From an uncultured Clostridium sp. (GTDB taxonomy: Bacteria > Bacillota > Clostridia > Lachnospirales > Lachnospiraceae): 7,265 nucleotides of DNA. Made by a program: the position numbers and the translations under genes. Positions within the stretch are counted from its first letter, which is position 1. Every line of letters starts with the position of its first letter. The stretch is from contig CABQJA010000113.1 in NCBI GenBank assembly GCA_902464345.1, positions 1 through 7,265 of the forward strand. Reading direction: 5' to 3'. The notes beneath the pieces were generated by a model, which searched no databases, was not told the origin of the DNA, and saw nothing but the letters and a program-made list of their open reading frames with translations. Positions 5,050 to 7,265 of the stretch are shown here, in pieces.

Positions 5050-7050
5050 ATGAAATTCAATGAAGCACAGGAACAGGCAATCCGGCATATTGATGGGCCA
5101 TGTCTGGTTCTTGCAGGACCGGGAAGCGGTAAAACTGCTGTTATAACAGACAGAACCCGGTATTTAATTGAAGAAGCCGGAATTCATCCTGCAAATATTC
5201 TGGTGGTAACCTTTACGAAGGCTGCTGCCATGGAGATGCAGGAGCGGTTCCGAACAAAGATGCAGGGAGCGAATGTTCCCTGCACTTTTGGTACGTTTCA
5301 TTCTGTTTTTTTCTGGATTCTGCGCCGGGCTTATGGGTATACCGGCAGTCAGATCGTAACGGAGGAGGAGAAACGGAAGATTCTGACCGAGCTGGTTCAG
5401 AAGCAGGAGTTAGAATACGAGGATGAAGAGGAATTTATTCAGAATCTGACCGGCGAGATCACGCTGGTAAAAAGTGAGTACATGCCGATCGAACATTACT
5501 ACAGTACGACCTGCGGTGAGAATGAATTCCGGCAGATCTATCAGGGATATCAGGAACGGATCCAGCAGGCAGGAAAGCTGGATTTTGATGATATGCTGGT
5601 ATATACCTATGAGCTTTTGAAGGAGCGACCGGATATCTGCAGACAGTGGCAGGAGAAGTTTCAGTATATTCTGATCGATGAGTTTCAGGATATTAACCGC
5701 ATTCAGTATGAGATCGTGCGGATGCTTTCCGGCGACAGAAGAAATCTGTTTGTGGTAGGGGATGATGATCAGTCCATTTACCGGTTCCGCGGAGCAAGAC
5801 CGGAGATCATGCTGGGATTTACAAAGGATTATCCGGAGGCGGAGGTCATTCTTCTGAATGTCAATTATCGGTCCAGCCGTGAGATTGTAGAGGGAAGTCT
5901 CCGGATGATCGCAAATAATAAAAAACGATACGATAAAAAGATCGTATCGGAACAGTCTTATGTGACCCCGATCTGTATCCATGAGTTAAAATCACCGGCC
6001 GAGGAAGCACAGGATATCCGGAAGCGGGTACAGCAGTATCACGAACAGGGGATTCCATACGGGGAAATGGCGGTGATATTCCGGACGAATATGGAACCGC
6101 GCAGAACGGTAAATGCATTCATGGAGTATAATCTGCCGTTTCGGATGCGGGATCATCTGCCGAACTGTTATGACCACTGGATTGCAAGGCAGATGCAGGC
6201 ATATATCCGGATCGCTGTCGGAAGCAGAGACCGTTCGGACTTTCTGCAGATCTGGAACCGGCCGAAACGATATCTGCGCAGAGAGTGGCTGGATACGCCG
6301 CTGATAGATACAGAGCGTATTTTGAATCAGGTACAGGATAAGGCATGGGCAGTGGAGGCAATCCAGAAGCTGAATTCGGATCTGGAACGTCTTCGGAAAA
6401 TGACCCCGTTTGCGGCTATTAATTATATCCGAAAGGGAATTGGGTATGACCAGTATCTGGAGGAGTATGCAAAGCTTCGGAAGATGAAGGCAGAGGAGCT
6501 GCTCGATATTCTGGATGAGATTCAGGCAATGGCAGAGCCGTATCGGGATTATGACAGCTGGTTTCAGCATATTGAGGAATACGGGAAGGAACTGGAGGAG
6601 CAACGGAATCGACAGGCGGATTTCGGCAGAAATCAGGATGCGGTTACTTTTACAACCATGCACAGTGCGAAAGGACTGGAATATCAGGTCGTGTTTGTTC
6701 TGCAGGCAAATGAGGGAATTGCTCCCTATAAGAAGGCTGTGAAGCCCGATGAAATAGAAGAAGAACGCCGGATGTTTTATGTAGCGGTTACCCGTGCAAA
6801 GACATATCTGCATATTTATGTATTAAAGGAACGGTATAATAAACCGCTCAGCCCGTCAAGATTTGTAAATGAGATCCGGTTTGACCGTTCAAAGCTGGCA
6901 GTGGGTGAGACGGTCCGTCATCGTAGTTTCGGAGAAGGGACGATTACATATCTTGACCGGAAGAAAATAGGAATCTATTTTCAGAAATCAGGAGAAACTA
7001 GGATATTAAGTCTTGAATTTGTATTGGAACAGGGATTATTATCTTGTTAA
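5050..7050 (+). CDS. UvrD/PcrA-type superfamily 1A ATP-dependent DNA helicase
   Basis: These enzymes use ATP to move 3'-5' on single-stranded DNA and unwind duplexes in repair, replication or removal of bound proteins. The 666-residue product carries the full motif set in order: Q-motif FNEAQEQAI (3-11), Walker A GPGSGKT (23-29), Ia TFTKAAA (54-60), TFGTFHS (79-85), Walker B DEFQD (210-214), III GDDDQSIYRFRGA (237-249), IV NYRSS (272-276), V TMHSAKGLEY (536-545) and VI EERRMFYVAVTRAK (571-584). The C-terminus (about 617-662, VGETVRHRSFGEGTI and following) resembles the Tudor-like domain that binds RNA polymerase in PcrA/UvrD. It is shorter than typical PcrA (about 720 or more), and motif III has YRFRG where YxWRG is usual, so it may be a second, divergent paralogue rather than PcrA itself. 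It starts one base after the gltX stop, with its ribosome binding site inside gltX (CAGGAG, 5040-5045), indicating coupled expression. Confidence 0.92.
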   Translation: MKFNEAQEQAIRHIDGPCLVLAGPGSGKTAVITDRTRYLIEEAGIHPANILVVTFTKAAAMEMQERFRTKMQGANVPCTFGTFHSVFFWILRRAYGYTGSQIVTEEEKRKILTELVQKQELEYEDEEEFIQNLTGEITLVKSEYMPIEHYYSTTCGENEFRQIYQGYQERIQQAGKLDFDDMLVYTYELLKERPDICRQWQEKFQYILIDEFQDINRIQYEIVRMLSGDRRNLFVVGDDDQSIYRFRGARPEIMLGFTKDYPEAEVILLNVNYRSSREIVEGSLRMIANNKKRYDKKIVSEQSYVTPICIHELKSPAEEAQDIRKRVQQYHEQGIPYGEMAVIFRTNMEPRRTVNAFMEYNLPFRMRDHLPNCYDHWIARQMQAYIRIAVGSRDRSDFLQIWNRPKRYLRREWLDTPLIDTERILNQVQDKAWAVEAIQKLNSDLERLRKMTPFAAINYIRKGIGYDQYLEEYAKLRKMKAEELLDILDEIQAMAEPYRDYDSWFQHIEEYGKELEEQRNRQADFGRNQDAVTFTTMHSAKGLEYQVVFVLQANEGIAPYKKAVKPDEIEEERRMFYVAVTRAKTYLHIYVLKERYNKPLSPSRFVNEIRFDRSKLAVGETVRHRSFGEGTITYLDRKKIGIYFQKSGETRILSLEFVLEQGLLSC

Positions 7051-7069
7051 TATACAGGAGGAACCGATT

Positions 7070-7265
7070 ATGTTATTTTCCAGCACGACATTTTTGTTTG
7101 TGTTTCTGCCGATCGTACTGGCAGTTTATTTTATAACACCGAGAAAATTTAAGAATCTGATACTGCTTATTGCAAGTCTGATCTTTTATGCGTGGGGAGA
7201 ACCGAAGTACATTCTGGTCATGCTCGTCACGATCCTTGTGAACTATGTTCTTGCAATTGTATGTG
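7070..7265 (+). CDS. MBOAT-family O-acyltransferase (AlgI/DltB-like), N-terminal fragment cut by window end
   Basis: The first 65 codons are present. They read MLFSSTTFLFVFLPIVLAVYF, then NLILLIASLIFYAWGEPKYI and a third hydrophobic stretch through NYVLAIVC. The MLFSS...FLFxFLP opening, the SLxFYAWGEP motif and the following NY are hallmarks of the AlgI branch of membrane-bound O-acyltransferases. These move acetyl or other acyl groups onto extracellular polysaccharides or other cell-envelope polymers, usually with an SGNH/AlgJ-like partner. At least three membrane segments are already visible; the catalytic His lies beyond the window. AGGAGGAA (7056-7063), six bases before the ATG, is a strong ribosome binding site. 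Only 19 bases follow the helicase stop and there is no terminator, so read-through from the gltX operon is likely, though the functions are unrelated. The acyl acceptor cannot be told. Confidence 0.9.
   Translation, partial: MLFSSTTFLFVFLPIVLAVYFITPRKFKNLILLIASLIFYAWGEPKYILVMLVTILVNYVLAIVC

Noticed and set aside
5992..6813. 273-codon minus-strand frame opposite the helicase, and similar long antisense frames
   Set aside because: Fully inside the helicase gene, no ribosome binding site, and a Leu/Ile/His/Cys-rich shadow composition.

Overview
The window looks like ordinary chromosomal sequence from a Firmicute of class Clostridia, most likely a Lachnospiraceae gut anaerobe. I infer this from moderate GC, AGGAGG-type ribosome binding sites, promoters of the vegetative sigma type, and protein sequences that read like that family (BioY, SEC-C protein, GluRS and a UvrD-like helicase). 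All genes lie on the + strand. I see no tRNA, rRNA, insertion sequence, prophage gene or CRISPR array.

Layout. Bases 2-199 are the 3' end of birA (biotin protein ligase/repressor), followed after 39 bases by bioY (239-808), the substrate-binding subunit of a biotin ECF transporter; together they form a biotin uptake and attachment operon. Bases 809-1119 hold no protein gene. They contain a run of small hairpins, a C-rich single-stranded stretch and a strong intrinsic terminator (947-975). This is either the bioY 3' UTR or an independent small RNA. A promoter (1044-1072) flanked by short inverted repeats then drives an unrecognised four-helix membrane protein (1120-1572). A 165-base intergenic stretch follows, with a 30-base near-palindrome and a structured leader. 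It precedes a patatin-like phospholipase (1738-2595), which is translationally coupled to a small unrecognised cytoplasmic protein (2589-2942).

A good extended -10 promoter (2929-2957) sits across the end of that small gene. It starts a compact operon: a SEC-C zinc-motif protein (3051-3557), glutamyl-tRNA synthetase gltX (3570-5048) and a UvrD/PcrA-type helicase (5050-7050). The spacings are 12 bases and 1 base. The window ends inside an MBOAT-family O-acyltransferase gene (7070 onward) with its own strong ribosome binding site and no visible terminator before it.

How the genes fit together. birA/bioY form a clear functional pair. The gltX operon joins translation (GluRS) with a nucleic-acid helicase and a SEC-C protein of unknown role. 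The patatin and its overlapping partner may act together, but nothing in the sequence shows how. No complete new system is evident. The most interesting items are non-coding: the candidate C-rich small RNA after bioY, the palindrome and leader before the patatin gene, and the repeated TGACYGG motifs around the 1120 promoter.
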